A program made the position numbers and the translations under genes. This document shows positions 44,489 through 55,265 of a stretch of 64,000 bases of DNA, piece after piece (position 1 is the first letter of the stretch; each line of letters begins with the position of its first letter). A model generated the notes under the pieces. It was not told the origin of the DNA. It ran no database searches and worked only from the letters and a program-made list of their open reading frames with translations. The stretch comes from Moorena sp. SIO3I8 (GTDB lineage Bacteria > Cyanobacteriota > Cyanobacteriia > Cyanobacteriales > Coleofasciculaceae): the NCBI RefSeq assembly GCF_010692325.1, contig NZ_JAAHHW010000011.1, positions 1 to 64,000 of the forward strand, in the 5' to 3' direction.

Positions 44489-45943
44489 TCAACGGGGTGC
44501 AACTTGTTTTCCTTCCTGAATTTGTTCAGTGGGATGCAAGATGACTATTTCTCCTTCTCGAAGTCCTTGTTCAATCACTGCTTCAAGATTACTGCGCTGA
44601 CTAATTATAATCTGACGTTTCTTCGCTTGGTTGTTTTCCACAACAAACGTACACCAAGTCTGGAAGTTGGAGCGCTGGATACTCCCTTGATGATCTGAAA
44701 ATTGGTTACTTCCCTGTGTTTCCCCTGTTGCAGATACAGACAAATCATCCCTATTTTGTGCAATCGGGTCCAAGGAGCTATTTTGTTGTGAGTCGCAGCG
44801 GAAAATGGCACTTAAGGGAACGACTAGCACATCTGAGCTTTCCCAAACTACAATCCGTGTTTCTACCCGGTAGCCATCACCTAAAGGAATTGGGGAATCT
44901 ACAAAATTAGCGATCGCATTCACTCGCTGTTCTTCTACCCCAAGAGCTGAAATTTTGGTAAAGGCTGAGGGTTCGACGTACTTCACCTCAGCGTTTAGGG
45001 TGCGCTCTCCCCCCCAATGTTCAATGAACATTTTTGCTCCTGGCTTGACTTTGACTGCATCAGTAGAAAGCAAATCAACGACAATCTCTAGGTCAGTAGG
45101 ATTCCCTAGTTCCAACAGGGGGGTTCCGGCTTCTACATATCGAGCACTTTCCTGATTGACTCGTAGCACATAACCATCAATTGGGGAGTGAATTTCAGCA
45201 CGGGCTGCGTCATCAGCTAGCTTGGCAAGTTCAGCTTGAACACTGGCAATGCGAGCATTGTAGACATCAAGTAAATAGTCAGGGTCTCGCTGTTCAGCTT
45301 GGAGAATGGCACGGGCTTCTTTGGCGGCTACTACTTCAGCGGCCACACTATCCACTTCCCGTTGCGCTGCTTCTAATTCCCTCTGGCGGGTAGTTTCTAG
45401 CAATTGAGCTGTTTCGAGCTCTTTACGAGAGATTGCGCCATCAATGTGTAACTGTTGGGAGCGTTTGCGATCGCGTTTTGCTTGCTCTAGTGCTGCTAAT
45501 GCTTGCTGGACCCGAGCTTGAGCTTCTTGCTGTTGGGCTATTGCTGACCGGATGCGGGCTTGAGCCTGGAATAAAGCTTCTGGTTTTGGTCGCTTGGTTG
45601 CTACCCCATCACGCTCTGCTTGCCATTGCCTTAGCCGTGCTTGAGCTTCTCGGACGTCTGAATCTAGAGGAAGGCGGTCAATTTGGGCAATTATTGCCCC
45701 TTGTTTAATTTTATCTCCTTCATCTAGTTTTATCCTCGCCAGCCGACCGGCAACAGGAGCTGAAACTACGAAGCGGGAGCGGATACGGGTCTTTCCCTCT
45801 CCATCCACTGTTACTTGCAAACTACTCCGTTTAACTTCGGCTAGATCAACCCTAATCGGTGCAGGACGAAATCCTAGGACAACTACTGTGATGATGCCAA
45901 CTCCAACCATAAGGTAAGTTAGCCGTTGAGGAAGGTGCTTCAT
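44489..45943 (-). CDS. HlyD family membrane fusion protein
   Basis: About 484 residues from MKHLPQRL (45943). One N-terminal TM helix, a lipoyl-type half (LARIKLDEGDKIKQGAIIAQID), a long Gln/Arg/Ala-rich coiled coil (about residues 85-240), the second lipoyl half (IHSPIDGYVLRVNQE) and a beta-barrel region are in order. It bridges an inner membrane exporter to the outer membrane. It is the last gene of an operon with an FtsX-type permease and an ATPase, a DevBCA/MacAB-like exporter. Confidence 0.88.
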   Translation of the reverse strand: MKHLPQRLTYLMVGVGIITVVVLGFRPAPIRVDLAEVKRSSLQVTVDGEGKTRIRSRFVVSAPVAGRLARIKLDEGDKIKQGAIIAQIDRLPLDSDVREAQARLRQWQAERDGVATKRPKPEALFQAQARIRSAIAQQQEAQARVQQALAALEQAKRDRKRSQQLHIDGAISRKELETAQLLETTRQRELEAAQREVDSVAAEVVAAKEARAILQAEQRDPDYLLDVYNARIASVQAELAKLADDAARAEIHSPIDGYVLRVNQESARYVEAGTPLLELGNPTDLEIVVDLLSTDAVKVKPGAKMFIEHWGGERTLNAEVKYVEPSAFTKISALGVEEQRVNAIANFVDSPIPLGDGYRVETRIVVWESSDVLVVPLSAIFRCDSQQNSSLDPIAQNRDDLSVSATGETQGSNQFSDHQGSIQRSNFQTWCTFVVENNQAKKRQIIISQRSNLEAVIEQGLREGEIVILHPTEQIQEGKQVAPR

Positions 45944-46107
45944 GAAGTGTCTCAACTCGCGGAATCGATTGTGCGATCGCAACAGTATTTAATTACTACT
46001 ATTTAATTATTACTATTTCATTACTACTATTTAATTACTACTGTAAGCATTAGCTTATAGCTGATAACTGATAACTGATAGCTTACTAACTATCACGATG
46101 TTGATGC

Positions 46108-48474
46108 TTATTCCCTGGTTTTCAAAACAGCGATTAAGTCCAGACGATTCAGCTGTCTACGGATAATTAACCCAGAACAGAATGCTGCTACTATTACGAT
46201 AACAAATGTAAAAGCATAGGTATCTTTAGTAATAATTAAGGGAAAACGGTAAAGTTCAGAATTATAGGCAAGAGACATTAAAGCAGCTAAACCGTATCCA
46301 AGTCCAAAACCAATAGGAAGGGCGAGTAGGGTAAGAATAACTTGTTCACCTAGGAGAATAAAGGCAATTTCAGCACGAGTGAATCCCATAATCCTGAGAC
46401 TGGCTAATTCTCGTCCTCTTTCTGATAGGGCAATCCGTGCTGAGTTATAGACTACGCTGAAGGTAATAATGCAGGCAAAAATTACTAGTACTGCTGTAAA
46501 GACTTGCAGATTTTTAGCACTAATTTCCTCAAAGCTTTCTAGGCTGGCTTCACGGGTGGCAATACCGGTAATGGCGGGTAGACGTTTGAGGCGATAGTAA
46601 AGCTGACTAGCAAGGTGAGGATCAACGGAGAGGTAAGCACCAGAAATAGTTTGTCCTTCTCGCATCAGTCGGTTGAGGGCATGGATATCCATATATGCTG
46701 AGACACCGAGGAGTTCATCCACCAAGCCGACTACAGGAACTTGACGCACGGGACGGCTTCCTTCCAGGACTTCCACGGTTAGGGTATCTCCAGGAGTAAC
46801 ACCTAGGATTTCGGCTAGTTTGGTAGTCATGACAACTCCGTCTGGGGGTAGATGCACGGTGTACCAATTCTTGTCTAGCAGACGGCGGAATTCTCCGGCT
46901 GGGTCGATTCCAGTTAAAGCACTGCGATAGGTATGATGGTCAAAGCGTAAACGTACTGGTACGATGCGGAAGGGTTCGGAACGAATAACTCCTGGTAAGT
47001 GAGTGATTTCGTAACGGGTACGTGCGGGACGGGGTTGATTAAAGATAATGGTGAGATCTTCCCGTTGCACTTGGCGGAATTGAAAATCCATCAGGTATGT
47101 CAGTGCATCTCCCATGTAAAACCCAGTCAGGAGAATTGCTACAGCAACAGCTATTCCCATAATGGATAGGAAAGCTTGGATGGGCTTGCGTTCCAAATTA
47201 CGTAGGATAATGCGACCGGCAGGGGAGAAAAACTGCTGTAGACCTAGCCGTTCAATAATGGTAGGTTTGAATTCAGCTGGGGGTTCGGGACGCATGGCTT
47301 GGGCTGGAGGAAGGGAAATTGCCCGACGTACCGCCATTAGTCCACCAATTGCTGCTGCGGTAAAGCTGACTATGATTGCGGTGGCGACTAAGTCTGAGCT
47401 GACGTCATAGCGTAGTAGGGGAAAGCGATAAAATTCAGCATAAAGTTGGGTTAGTCCATTACCAAGCCAAAGACCAACTAGGGTGCCAAGGATACCTCCT
47501 ACACTGACAATGGCAAGGACAAATTTAAGATAATGGATACCGATGGTTAGGTTACTGTAACCAAAGGCTTTGAGCACAGCAATTTGCTCCCGTTGGGTTC
47601 CGATCACGCGAGAGAGGACAACATGCAGTAGGAAAGATGCGATCGCTAAAAAAATCGAAGGCATAAAGGTAGCAGAAACTTCCAAACTGCTGAGTTCATC
47701 TGCTAGGATTTGATGGGATAACTGATCTTCCCTTCCATAAGCACCTAACCCACCATAGCGTTCCAGTAATCGATCCAAACGGCTAATAATTTCCCTTTCT
47801 TGAGCTCCTGGACTTAACGAAAGGGTGACATCATTAAAGGCACCATCAAGGTCGAAGGCTTTACCCAAGGCTTCCCGACCTATCCAAACCACTCCAAATC
47901 GCCGATTATCTGGGAAGATTTCTCCAGCACCTCGCACTTCATAAACGTATTCTGGTGATAGCGCCTTTCCTACTATTCGCAATTTTTCCCAACGTCCATT
48001 AATAATGGCACCCATAGTATCACCCAAGTTGAGTTGATTGGCTTGGGCGAAGGCTTCACTGACGATTACTTCATCTCCTCGTCCTGGTTCAATATAGCGA
48101 CCCTGACGAATAAATAAGTCATTGAGTATGGAAATACGACGCTCAGGAATTGAGATTAGTCTTCCTGTTGCTGGTTCTGTTAAACCAGGGATATCAAGGG
48201 TGACATCAACCACAATCCGAGTTTGGGTTTGGGCAATACCGGGAATAGCAGCAATTTGGGCTTTGAGGCGTTCTGGAGCGCGTTTGAGGGAAGCGAAAAC
48301 TTGGGCAAAATGGTAGCGGTTGTAATATGTGTCTTGGGTTAGTCGCAAAGAGCTATAGGCACTCCTGGCTAGAACGAAGCTAGCAATGCCACAGGCTACT
48401 ACTAATGCGATCGCTATTACCTGACCTCGCAATTGCCATAGGTCACGTAAGAGTTTACGGTCTAGGGAATTCAT
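46108..48474 (-). CDS. FtsX-type ABC transporter permease
   Basis: 788 residues with one N-terminal TM helix, a periplasmic domain (about residues 40-260), a three-helix FtsX block (about 260-390), a second TM plus periplasmic domain, and a second FtsX block at the C-terminus. The overall form is a double FtsX/LolC-like permease. With the ATPase at 48758 and the HlyD protein it forms one exporter. The exported substrate is unknown; heterocyst glycolipid or macrolide type would be guesses. Confidence 0.88.
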   Translation of the reverse strand: MNSLDRKLLRDLWQLRGQVIAIALVVACGIASFVLARSAYSSLRLTQDTYYNRYHFAQVFASLKRAPERLKAQIAAIPGIAQTQTRIVVDVTLDIPGLTEPATGRLISIPERRISILNDLFIRQGRYIEPGRGDEVIVSEAFAQANQLNLGDTMGAIINGRWEKLRIVGKALSPEYVYEVRGAGEIFPDNRRFGVVWIGREALGKAFDLDGAFNDVTLSLSPGAQEREIISRLDRLLERYGGLGAYGREDQLSHQILADELSSLEVSATFMPSIFLAIASFLLHVVLSRVIGTQREQIAVLKAFGYSNLTIGIHYLKFVLAIVSVGGILGTLVGLWLGNGLTQLYAEFYRFPLLRYDVSSDLVATAIIVSFTAAAIGGLMAVRRAISLPPAQAMRPEPPAEFKPTIIERLGLQQFFSPAGRIILRNLERKPIQAFLSIMGIAVAVAILLTGFYMGDALTYLMDFQFRQVQREDLTIIFNQPRPARTRYEITHLPGVIRSEPFRIVPVRLRFDHHTYRSALTGIDPAGEFRRLLDKNWYTVHLPPDGVVMTTKLAEILGVTPGDTLTVEVLEGSRPVRQVPVVGLVDELLGVSAYMDIHALNRLMREGQTISGAYLSVDPHLASQLYYRLKRLPAITGIATREASLESFEEISAKNLQVFTAVLVIFACIITFSVVYNSARIALSERGRELASLRIMGFTRAEIAFILLGEQVILTLLALPIGFGLGYGLAALMSLAYNSELYRFPLIITKDTYAFTFVIVIVAAFCSGLIIRRQLNRLDLIAVLKTRE

Positions 48475-48554
48475 GGAAGTGTAAGACCAACTTCAAGAGC
48501 CAATCAGCTTAAAACTAGTGCCTTGTAATGGGTTTCAAAAGATTGGCGGATTTT

Positions 48555-48653
48555 TTATAACTGCTTCTCTTCTTTGTAAAACAAAGCTTCACACACTAAC
48601 GTCAAACCAAACAGAAAACAAACTAAGAAAGTTGTTAATAATATTGCTATCAT
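48555..48653 (-). CDS. 32-residue single-helix membrane peptide in ABC operon
   Basis: ATG 48653 to TAA 48555 with AGAGGTG 6-8 bases upstream. The peptide starts MIAILLTTFLVCFLFGLTL and ends with a short charged tail (FYKEEKQL), so it is one TM helix with a charged cytoplasmic end. It lies between the ATPase and permease genes on their strand. It may be a small subunit of the exporter. It has no homolog that I recognise. Confidence 0.5.
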   Translation of the reverse strand: MIAILLTTFLVCFLFGLTLVCEALFYKEEKQL

Positions 48654-48757
48654 AGCTAACACCTCTTACTTTGTGACTCCCCCTAGTTCTTTTATACCTC
48701 CCGTTTTCTATCGAGCGAAGTAATTTGATTTAATTCTTAACGTACTCAATCGTTCAC

Positions 48758-49468
48758 TTACCAGTCTAAATCCTCAGGAGCAATCTTAGTCTGATTACCA
48801 TGTACACTAATAATCTCACCACTACGCATCGTAATCACCCGATCTGCCATAGCCGCAATTCCAGCATTGTGAGTAATTACAGCAGTAGTTGTTCCCAATT
48901 CCTGATTCACTCGCTCCAATACATTTAATACTAGCTTACCGGTCTGAAAGTCTAACGCTCCGGTTGGTTCATCACATAGGAGCACTTGAGGACGTTTGGC
49001 AATAGCACGAGCGATCGCAACCCGTTGTTGTTCACCCCCAGATAATTGAGCCGGAAAATGGTTAAGGCGATGGGCTAGTCCTACTAGTCCCAAAGCTTCC
49101 CGAGGACGCATCGGACGAGGAGCAATTTCCGTCACCAGAGCAACATTTTCCTGAGCCGTCAAGCTGGGAATCAAATTATAGAATTGGAACACAAAACCGA
49201 CGCACTCCCGACGAAAGCGGGTAAGAGCACGATCATCAGCAGTTGATAGATCACGATTATAGAATTTGACTTGTCCGAAGGAAGGAACATCAAGTCCTCC
49301 GAGAATATTCAGCAGAGTGGACTTGCCACTTCCAGACGGACCAAGCAATACTACAAATTCTCCTGCATAGAGGTCAATAGTAACAGATTTTAGTGCCTGA
49401 ACATTCACCTCCCCCATCTGATAGGTTTTAGTCACGTCACGCACTTTAAAAATAGGTTCATTGTTCAT
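48758..49468 (-). CDS. ABC transporter ATPase (MacB/LolD type)
   Basis: 236 residues with Walker [18 protein letters not shown]-loop [18 protein letters not shown], signature [14 protein letters not shown], Walker [13 protein letters not shown] and switch His VITHN. LolD/MacB-like ATPases drive FtsX-type permeases. It is the first gene of the operon ending with the HlyD protein. Confidence 0.94.
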   Translation of the reverse strand: MNNEPIFKVRDVTKTYQMGEVNVQALKSVTIDLYAGEFVVLLGPSGSGKSTLLNILGGLDVPSFGQVKFYNRDLSTADDRALTRFRRECVGFVFQFYNLIPSLTAQENVALVTEIAPRPMRPREALGLVGLAHRLNHFPAQLSGGEQQRVAIARAIAKRPQVLLCDEPTGALDFQTGKLVLNVLERVNQELGTTTAVITHNAGIAAMADRVITMRSGEIISVHGNQTKIAPEDLDW

Positions 49469-50054
49469 ATAGCGGTTGGCGACTTTATTAAGTACGTATT
49501 TCTAGGTTTTTAGGGAACAGGTAACAGGGAACAAGGAACAGGGAATAGAGTATTTAGCATTCAACCTAAGTTATTTATTATTGCCAATTTCAAAATTTAA
49601 TTAATCTTTTTTCTTCCATTCATTTTTATAATTAAAATATCTACAAATTGCTATAAGTCATGATTAATTATTTCACTAGTAATGACTAGATATAATTTCT
49701 AAATAAATTGTGATAATTATTGTCTACTATTCCCGATTCCCGATTCCCGATTCCCGATTCCCGATTCCCGATTCCCGATTCCCGATTCACGATTCCCGAT
49801 TCCCGATTCCCGATTCCAGATTCCCTACTCCCTACTCCCGAATTACGATTTCCGCTCCCCGATTCTAGATTCCCGAGTCCCGATTTAACCGTCCAGAATC
49901 ACTAATCAGCTAGTAAGGTAATTTGGCATTTCACAACCCAAGATGCACGAATTAAATTGAAGCATCAATATCGCTGTTTTTGAAGATGTTGAATCCGACA
50001 ATTCTAATGCATCAAATTAAGCTTGCCACGCCACTACGGCTGTGAGAGCAAAAG
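49469..50054. repeat. Intergenic region with TTCCCGA heptamer array
   Basis: About twenty copies and variants of TTCCCGA/GATTCCC lie at 49729-49890. The flanks are AT-rich and no gene is supported. Confidence 0.85.
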
Positions 50055-53000
50055 CTAATTCGTGATATAGTCCTGTAGAGCTTTTACTCCCAGTGGTTGG
50101 GACTGTAGTGAACGAATTGCTGCTGCTGTTGCTTTAGCACTAGCAATTGTAGTTACAATCGGAATCTTATACCCTAATGCTGTTCGGCGAATTAACCGCC
50201 CATCGGCATAGGCATCTTCTCCAGAAGGGGTATTAATAATTAGCTGAATCTTTTGATTCTTAATCCAATCCAAGACATGGGGACGTCCTTCATGGAGTTT
50301 TAATACCAACTCCACATCCAGTCCATGCTCTTGCAGCACCTTGCGAGTGCCATCGGTTGCTACTAGCTCGAATCCCAACTCAATTAAGTCTTTCGCCACT
50401 GGTACTACATTTTGCTTGTCTCGGTGATTGGTGGAAACGAACACTGTGCCAGACAGGGGTAAACGCTGACCAGCTGCTAATTCTGCTTTGGCAAATGCCT
50501 TCCCAAAATCTGTGTCAATCCCCATTACTTCCCCAGTAGAACGCATTTCCGGTCCGAGGAGGGTGTCTGTACCAGGAAATTTCTCAAAGGGCAATACCGC
50601 TTCTTTGACTGCAATGTGCTTAGGGCTAGCTTCTTCAGTTAACCCAAGGGATTCCAAGGTTTCACCGGACATAACCCGAGATGCTAACCCCGCCAGGGGT
50701 ACCCCTGTTGCCTTGGAGACATAGGGAACTGTTCGGGATGCTCTGGGATTGGCTTCGAGTATGTAAACGGTTTCCCCCTGCACCGCAAATTGAATATTCA
50801 TCAACCCCACCACCTTCAGGGCTTTTGCCAGCTGATAAGTCCAAGTGCGAATAGTTTCCAAAGCAACGGGTGTTAGAGAGGTGTGGGGTAAAGAACAAGC
50901 AGAGTCTCCGGAGTGAATCCCCGCCTGTTCGATGTGTTCCATGATGCCACCAATCACTACCCGACCAGTGTCATCTGCGATCGCATCCACATCTACCTCT
51001 ACAGCATTCTCTAAAAACTTATCAATCAGAATCGGATGCTCTGGTTCCACCTGCACCGCAAACTTCATGTAGCGTTTCAAATCCTCATCGGAATAGACAA
51101 TTTCCATAGCCCGTCCCCCCAACACATAAGACGGACGCACCACCACTGGATAACTAATCCGTTTCGCCACCTCTAGTGCTTCCCCATAACTGCGAGCAAT
51201 TCCATTGGGTGGCTGCTTAATATCTAACTTCCGCAAAATCTTCTCAAACCGCTCCCGATCCTCAGCTACGTCGATTGAGTCGGGAGAAGTTCCCCAAATT
51301 TGGGTTACCAGTTGTTGGTTGCCAACCTTCAACCTGCTAACCTTCAAGGCTTCTTGCAACGGCACTGCTAACTTAAGCGGTGTCTGTCCCCCAAATTGAA
51401 CAATAATCCCTTCCGGATTTTCCGCCTCAATAATATTGAGTACATCCTCTTTGGTCAGGGGCTCAAAATATAAGCGATCGCTTGTATCATAATCTGTAGA
51501 AACTGTCTCTGGGTTGGAGTTGACCATGATTGTCTCAAACCCCTGCTTACTCAGAGCATAAGATGCATGACAACAGCAATAGTCAAACTCAATTCCCTGA
51601 CCAATCCGGTTTGGTCCCCCACCTAAAATCATCACCTTCCGCCGATCCGAAGGTATCACTTCCGACTCTTCCTCATAAGTGGAGTAATAATAAGGTGTGA
51701 ATGCCTCAAACTCTGCTGCACAGGTATCTACTAGCTTATATGCTGGTACTACTCCTAGATGCTTACGGTATTCACGCACCTCATCTTCCGAGGTCTTGGT
51801 AGCAAAAGCAATTTGGTGATCGCTAAATCCCTGACGTTTGACTGCCCATAACTGCTCTTTGTTCAAGGTCTGCAATGGGTTACGTTTGAGGAATTTTGAC
51901 GTTTCCAGCAACTCCGCCAATTTATCCAAAAACCAGGGGTCAATTCCTGTGAGTTCCTGTACTTCTTCTAGGGTCATCCCTAGCATCAAACCATGACCCA
52001 CCGTGAAGATACGTTCTGGATTCGGGGTTCGTAAACCATAGCGCACTTGTTCGAGAGATGGCAGCTTCTCTTTGCGATCGCATCCCCACCCAAAGCGTCC
52101 AGTTTCCAGGGAGCGCAACGCTTTCTGAAACGATTCGAGAAAGGTCCGTCCAATCGCCATCGCTTCTCCCACTGACTTCATCTGAGTAGTCAGGATTGGT
52201 TTACTACCGGGAAACTTCTCAAAGGCAAACCGGGGTACCTTAGTTACCACATAGTCAATAGTTGGTTCAAAGGAAGCAGGAGTTTGTTTAGTAATATCGT
52301 TGGGAATTTCATCGAGGGTATACCCCACGGCTAATTTAGCAGCAAACTTAGCAATCGGGAACCCTGTTGCTTTCGAGGCTAGGGCAGAACTGCGAGAAAC
52401 CCGAGGATTCATCTCAATTATAATGACTTGGCCATTGAGGGGATTCACAGCAAACTGAATATTTGACCCTCCGGTTTCAACCCCAATCTCCCGAATAATT
52501 TTAATCGAGTAATCCCGCAACCGTTGGTATTCCTTATCCGTCAGGGTTTGAGCAGGAGCAACAGTAATCGAGTCCCCAGTATGAATCCCCATCGGGTCAA
52601 CATTTTCAATGGAACAGATAATCACTACATTATCTGCCAAATCTCGCATCACCTCTAACTCATACTCCTTCCAGCCCAACAAAGACTTTTCCACCAAGAT
52701 TTGAGACACTGGCGAAGCATCCAAACCCCCCTGAGCCATGGTTTCGTATTCTTCTTTGTTATAGGCAATGCCACCACCACTACCCCCCAGGGTAAAAGCC
52801 GGGCGAATAATCAGCGGGTAAGAGCCGATTTCTTGTGCGATCGCTTTAGCCTCTTTGAGATTATTCGCAATTCCCGAAGGACAGACTCCTACCCCAATCC
52901 TTTCCATTGCTTCCTTGAACAACTGGCGGTCTTCAGCCTTTTCTATCGCCTCTAGCTTTGCCCCAATTAGCTCCACTCCATGCTTTTCCAACACCCCATT

Positions 53001-53312
53001 CTTAGCTAGGTCAACCGCAATATTCAGAGCCGTCTGACCCCCCATGGTTGGCAGTAAAGCACATGGTTGCTCTTTTTCGATCACCTTCTCGACGATTTCT
53101 GGAGTTAGGGGCTCGATGTAGGTACGGTCAGCCGTTTCCGGGTCAGTCATGATACTAGCTGGATTAGAGTTTACCAGTACCACTTCATAGCCTTCTTCCC
53201 GGAGTGCTTTACAAGCCTGAGTCCCGGAATAGTCAAATTCACAGGCTTGTCCAATCACAATCGGACCAGAACCAAGGAGCAAGATTTTGTGAATATCATC
53301 GCGGCGGGGCAT
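50055..53312 (-). CDS. carB: Carbamoyl phosphate synthase large subunit
   Basis: 1085 residues, normal for the family. Two homologous ATP-grasp halves are seen: [21 protein letters not shown] and [15 protein letters not shown] in the first, and [24 protein letters not shown] and [15 protein letters not shown] in the second. The C-terminal MGS-like allosteric domain ([20 protein letters not shown]) follows. It makes carbamoyl phosphate for arginine and pyrimidines with CarA, which is not in the window. Confidence 0.98.
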   Translation of the reverse strand: MPRRDDIHKILLLGSGPIVIGQACEFDYSGTQACKALREEGYEVVLVNSNPASIMTDPETADRTYIEPLTPEIVEKVIEKEQPCALLPTMGGQTALNIAVDLAKNGVLEKHGVELIGAKLEAIEKAEDRQLFKEAMERIGVGVCPSGIANNLKEAKAIAQEIGSYPLIIRPAFTLGGSGGGIAYNKEEYETMAQGGLDASPVSQILVEKSLLGWKEYELEVMRDLADNVVIICSIENVDPMGIHTGDSITVAPAQTLTDKEYQRLRDYSIKIIREIGVETGGSNIQFAVNPLNGQVIIIEMNPRVSRSSALASKATGFPIAKFAAKLAVGYTLDEIPNDITKQTPASFEPTIDYVVTKVPRFAFEKFPGSKPILTTQMKSVGEAMAIGRTFLESFQKALRSLETGRFGWGCDRKEKLPSLEQVRYGLRTPNPERIFTVGHGLMLGMTLEEVQELTGIDPWFLDKLAELLETSKFLKRNPLQTLNKEQLWAVKRQGFSDHQIAFATKTSEDEVREYRKHLGVVPAYKLVDTCAAEFEAFTPYYYSTYEEESEVIPSDRRKVMILGGGPNRIGQGIEFDYCCCHASYALSKQGFETIMVNSNPETVSTDYDTSDRLYFEPLTKEDVLNIIEAENPEGIIVQFGGQTPLKLAVPLQEALKVSRLKVGNQQLVTQIWGTSPDSIDVAEDRERFEKILRKLDIKQPPNGIARSYGEALEVAKRISYPVVVRPSYVLGGRAMEIVYSDEDLKRYMKFAVQVEPEHPILIDKFLENAVEVDVDAIADDTGRVVIGGIMEHIEQAGIHSGDSACSLPHTSLTPVALETIRTWTYQLAKALKVVGLMNIQFAVQGETVYILEANPRASRTVPYVSKATGVPLAGLASRVMSGETLESLGLTEEASPKHIAVKEAVLPFEKFPGTDTLLGPEMRSTGEVMGIDTDFGKAFAKAELAAGQRLPLSGTVFVSTNHRDKQNVVPVAKDLIELGFELVATDGTRKVLQEHGLDVELVLKLHEGRPHVLDWIKNQKIQLIINTPSGEDAYADGRLIRRTALGYKIPIVTTIASAKATAAAIRSLQSQPLGVKALQDYITN

Positions 53313-53906
53313 AGTGGTTGCTCTGTGGTGACATAAACGTTATTAGATCCTGACTATTATATGCTTGCTTGCCAAATTATTCCCTAGTTATTTATCCAGC
53401 TTTTACAAAGCACCCAGCTTTTACCCAACAAACCTGATTTGTTTACCGTTGAGCGTTGACCGTTGACAGTCAACGGTTAAGTTAACCATTTCCAGTAAAG
53501 CTGTCAAACTAGAGGTAGCGATTTTGCCTGTGAGTGCTATGACCCTTGCCAACTTAAACGGGCAAGGGGTCTCCCGTTATAATCTCCGATTTAACGGGTT
53601 AGAAGTTACCGTAAGACAGGCTCGCCTTATTTCATATAACTTAAACTTATGACTCACAGACTGTCGCGCCTATCGCTCAACGTAATCAGGTTTCGTCTCC
53701 GGTGAATTGCCCGACAGCGTCTTGAAGTTCTCAACAGATTGGCCTCTGGCCACGCTTTCGGCAGAGCCGACGCTGCGCGAACGCGATGAAGCGTTCGCGA
53801 AGCGTGGCCAAAGGCCTCAGCTTCCGCTAAAAGCGATTGGCCTCTGGCCACGCTTTCGGCAGAGCCGACGCTGCGCGAACGCGATCGTAAGTGGTACAAT
53901 AGCACA
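53313..53906. repeat. Intergenic region with duplicated palindromic cluster
   Basis: A unit of about 50 bases (GATTGGCCTCTGGCCACGCT...GCGCGAACGCGAT) occurs twice, at 53738-53788 and 53834-53885. An inverted GCGTTCGCGAAGCGTGGCCA unit lies between. Near 53450-53480, inverted CCGTTGAC/GTCAACGG units are present. No gene is supported before the tnpB start. Confidence 0.8.
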
Positions 53907-55214
53907 GTGATATTAACCTACTGCTACAGAATCAAGCCTAGTGACGAACAGATAGCCACGATGGATAGATGGCTAGAACTGTTGCGCCGTCACTGGAACT
54001 ATGCTCTAGGGCAAAGGCTTGATTGGCTCAACAGGACTCGTTCACCAGTTGATAGATGTAGCTTACTTTATGAGCCGATTGGTGAAATTCCTCACCCGGT
54101 CAACTACTACACCCAGCAATCTGCTCTCAAGGAAACTAAGCGGTTGTTCCCTGAGTACAAACAAATTTACGCAGAGACGCAACAGGTTAACCTACAGCGG
54201 CTTAACAAAGCCTGGGAGAAATGGCGAAAACCAGACGCCAGTGGTAAGCGTGGTGGAAGACCTCGCTTCAAAAAGCCCGGAGATCTCCGGTCATTTGTAT
54301 TCCCCAGGGTTAACAATACCAAAGCGGGAGCGCACCTAGTTGACGGTGTTTTAAAACTAAGTCGAATTGGGTCAATACCTGTGGTAATGCATCGGCCATT
54401 ACCTGTTAGCGAAGCTTGCCCGAAGGGCGTGGGTTTTGTACTCAAGCAATGCACTATCGTCAAAAAAGCTGATGGTTGGTATTGTTGTATTTCGATGAAA
54501 GATGATACCGTACCTGAACTGCTACCTGTAGATTCAGTCAATTCTGCCGTTGGTATTGATGTTGGCCTGGAGAAATTCTTGACGACATCTGACGGCGAAG
54601 CAGTGCCTATCCCGCAGTTTTACAGAAAAGCTCAGGACAAACTTGCTCAAGCTCAAAAAGTAATGTCGCGCCGTATCAAGGGTTCTAAAAACTGGAAAAA
54701 AGCTAAACATAAAGTAGCTTTGATGCACCTTCATTTAAGCCGTTGCCGAAAAGAATTTCATTATCAGGTTGCTCATTGGCTGTGCAGTAAGTATGACTTA
54801 ATTGCTCACGAAAATTTAAATATCAAAGGACTCGCTAGAACTAATTTAGCAAAATCAATACATGATGCGGCCTGGGGAGCATTCTTGGAAATATTGCAAG
54901 CAGTGGCGGTTAAACGCGGTTTGTTAGTTCAGGAAGTTAACCCACGTGGCACAAGTATCGAGTGTTTTAGTTGTGGTTCTAGGGTCGAAAAAACTTTAAG
55001 TGAGCGCATTCATTATTGTTCTAGTTGTAAAGTTAAAATTGACCGCGACTGGAACAGTGGTATCAACATTTTAAATCGTGGACTATTGGCGGTTGGACTG
55101 CCGCTTAATGGCTGTGGTAAATCGGTACAGGATATCGTTCGCGTAGCGGAGGCATCCGCCGAGGAGCAGCAAGTCTCATTCGTGAGGTTGAGAAGCCCAC
55201 ATCATAATCTTTGA
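53907..55214 (+). CDS. tnpB: TnpB, intact (IS200/IS605-type element)
   Basis: 435 residues from a GTG start. RuvC-I Asp is in SAVGIDVGLEKFL, RuvC-II Glu in LIAHENLNIKGLA and RuvC-III Asp in IDRDWNSGINILNRG. The zinc ribbon is CFSCG...CSSC. Two inserts look like repeat insertions kept in frame: VSEACPKGV near residue 168, and RVAEASAEEQ near the C-terminus. TnpB proteins are RNA-guided DNA nucleases that bias element retention. A guide RNA would lie at its 3' end. Confidence 0.92.
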   Translation: MILTYCYRIKPSDEQIATMDRWLELLRRHWNYALGQRLDWLNRTRSPVDRCSLLYEPIGEIPHPVNYYTQQSALKETKRLFPEYKQIYAETQQVNLQRLNKAWEKWRKPDASGKRGGRPRFKKPGDLRSFVFPRVNNTKAGAHLVDGVLKLSRIGSIPVVMHRPLPVSEACPKGVGFVLKQCTIVKKADGWYCCISMKDDTVPELLPVDSVNSAVGIDVGLEKFLTTSDGEAVPIPQFYRKAQDKLAQAQKVMSRRIKGSKNWKKAKHKVALMHLHLSRCRKEFHYQVAHWLCSKYDLIAHENLNIKGLARTNLAKSIHDAAWGAFLEILQAVAVKRGLLVQEVNPRGTSIECFSCGSRVEKTLSERIHYCSSCKVKIDRDWNSGINILNRGLLAVGLPLNGCGKSVQDIVRVAEASAEEQQVSFVRLRSPHHNL

Positions 55215-55234
55215 TTTGATGTGGGAGTAGTCAC
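55140..55234 (+). ncRNA. Putative omega RNA 3' end and right end of the tnpB element
   Basis: A hairpin CCCACATCA / TGATGTGGG (55196-55225) overlaps the end of tnpB and is followed by AGTAGTCAC. This is the usual structure of IS605 right ends and of the guide-RNA scaffold for TnpB. The guide itself would start just after about 55234, in the DNA before the Uma2 gene. The 5' end of the RNA is not known. Confidence 0.5.
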
Positions 55235-55265
55235 GAATTCAGAAGCCACTGTGGAAGTCAATGTA

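Noticed and set aside
49720-49905. 61-residue frame rich in PDSRFPI repeats
   Set aside because: It is a translation of the TTCCCGA heptamer array and does not look like a gene.
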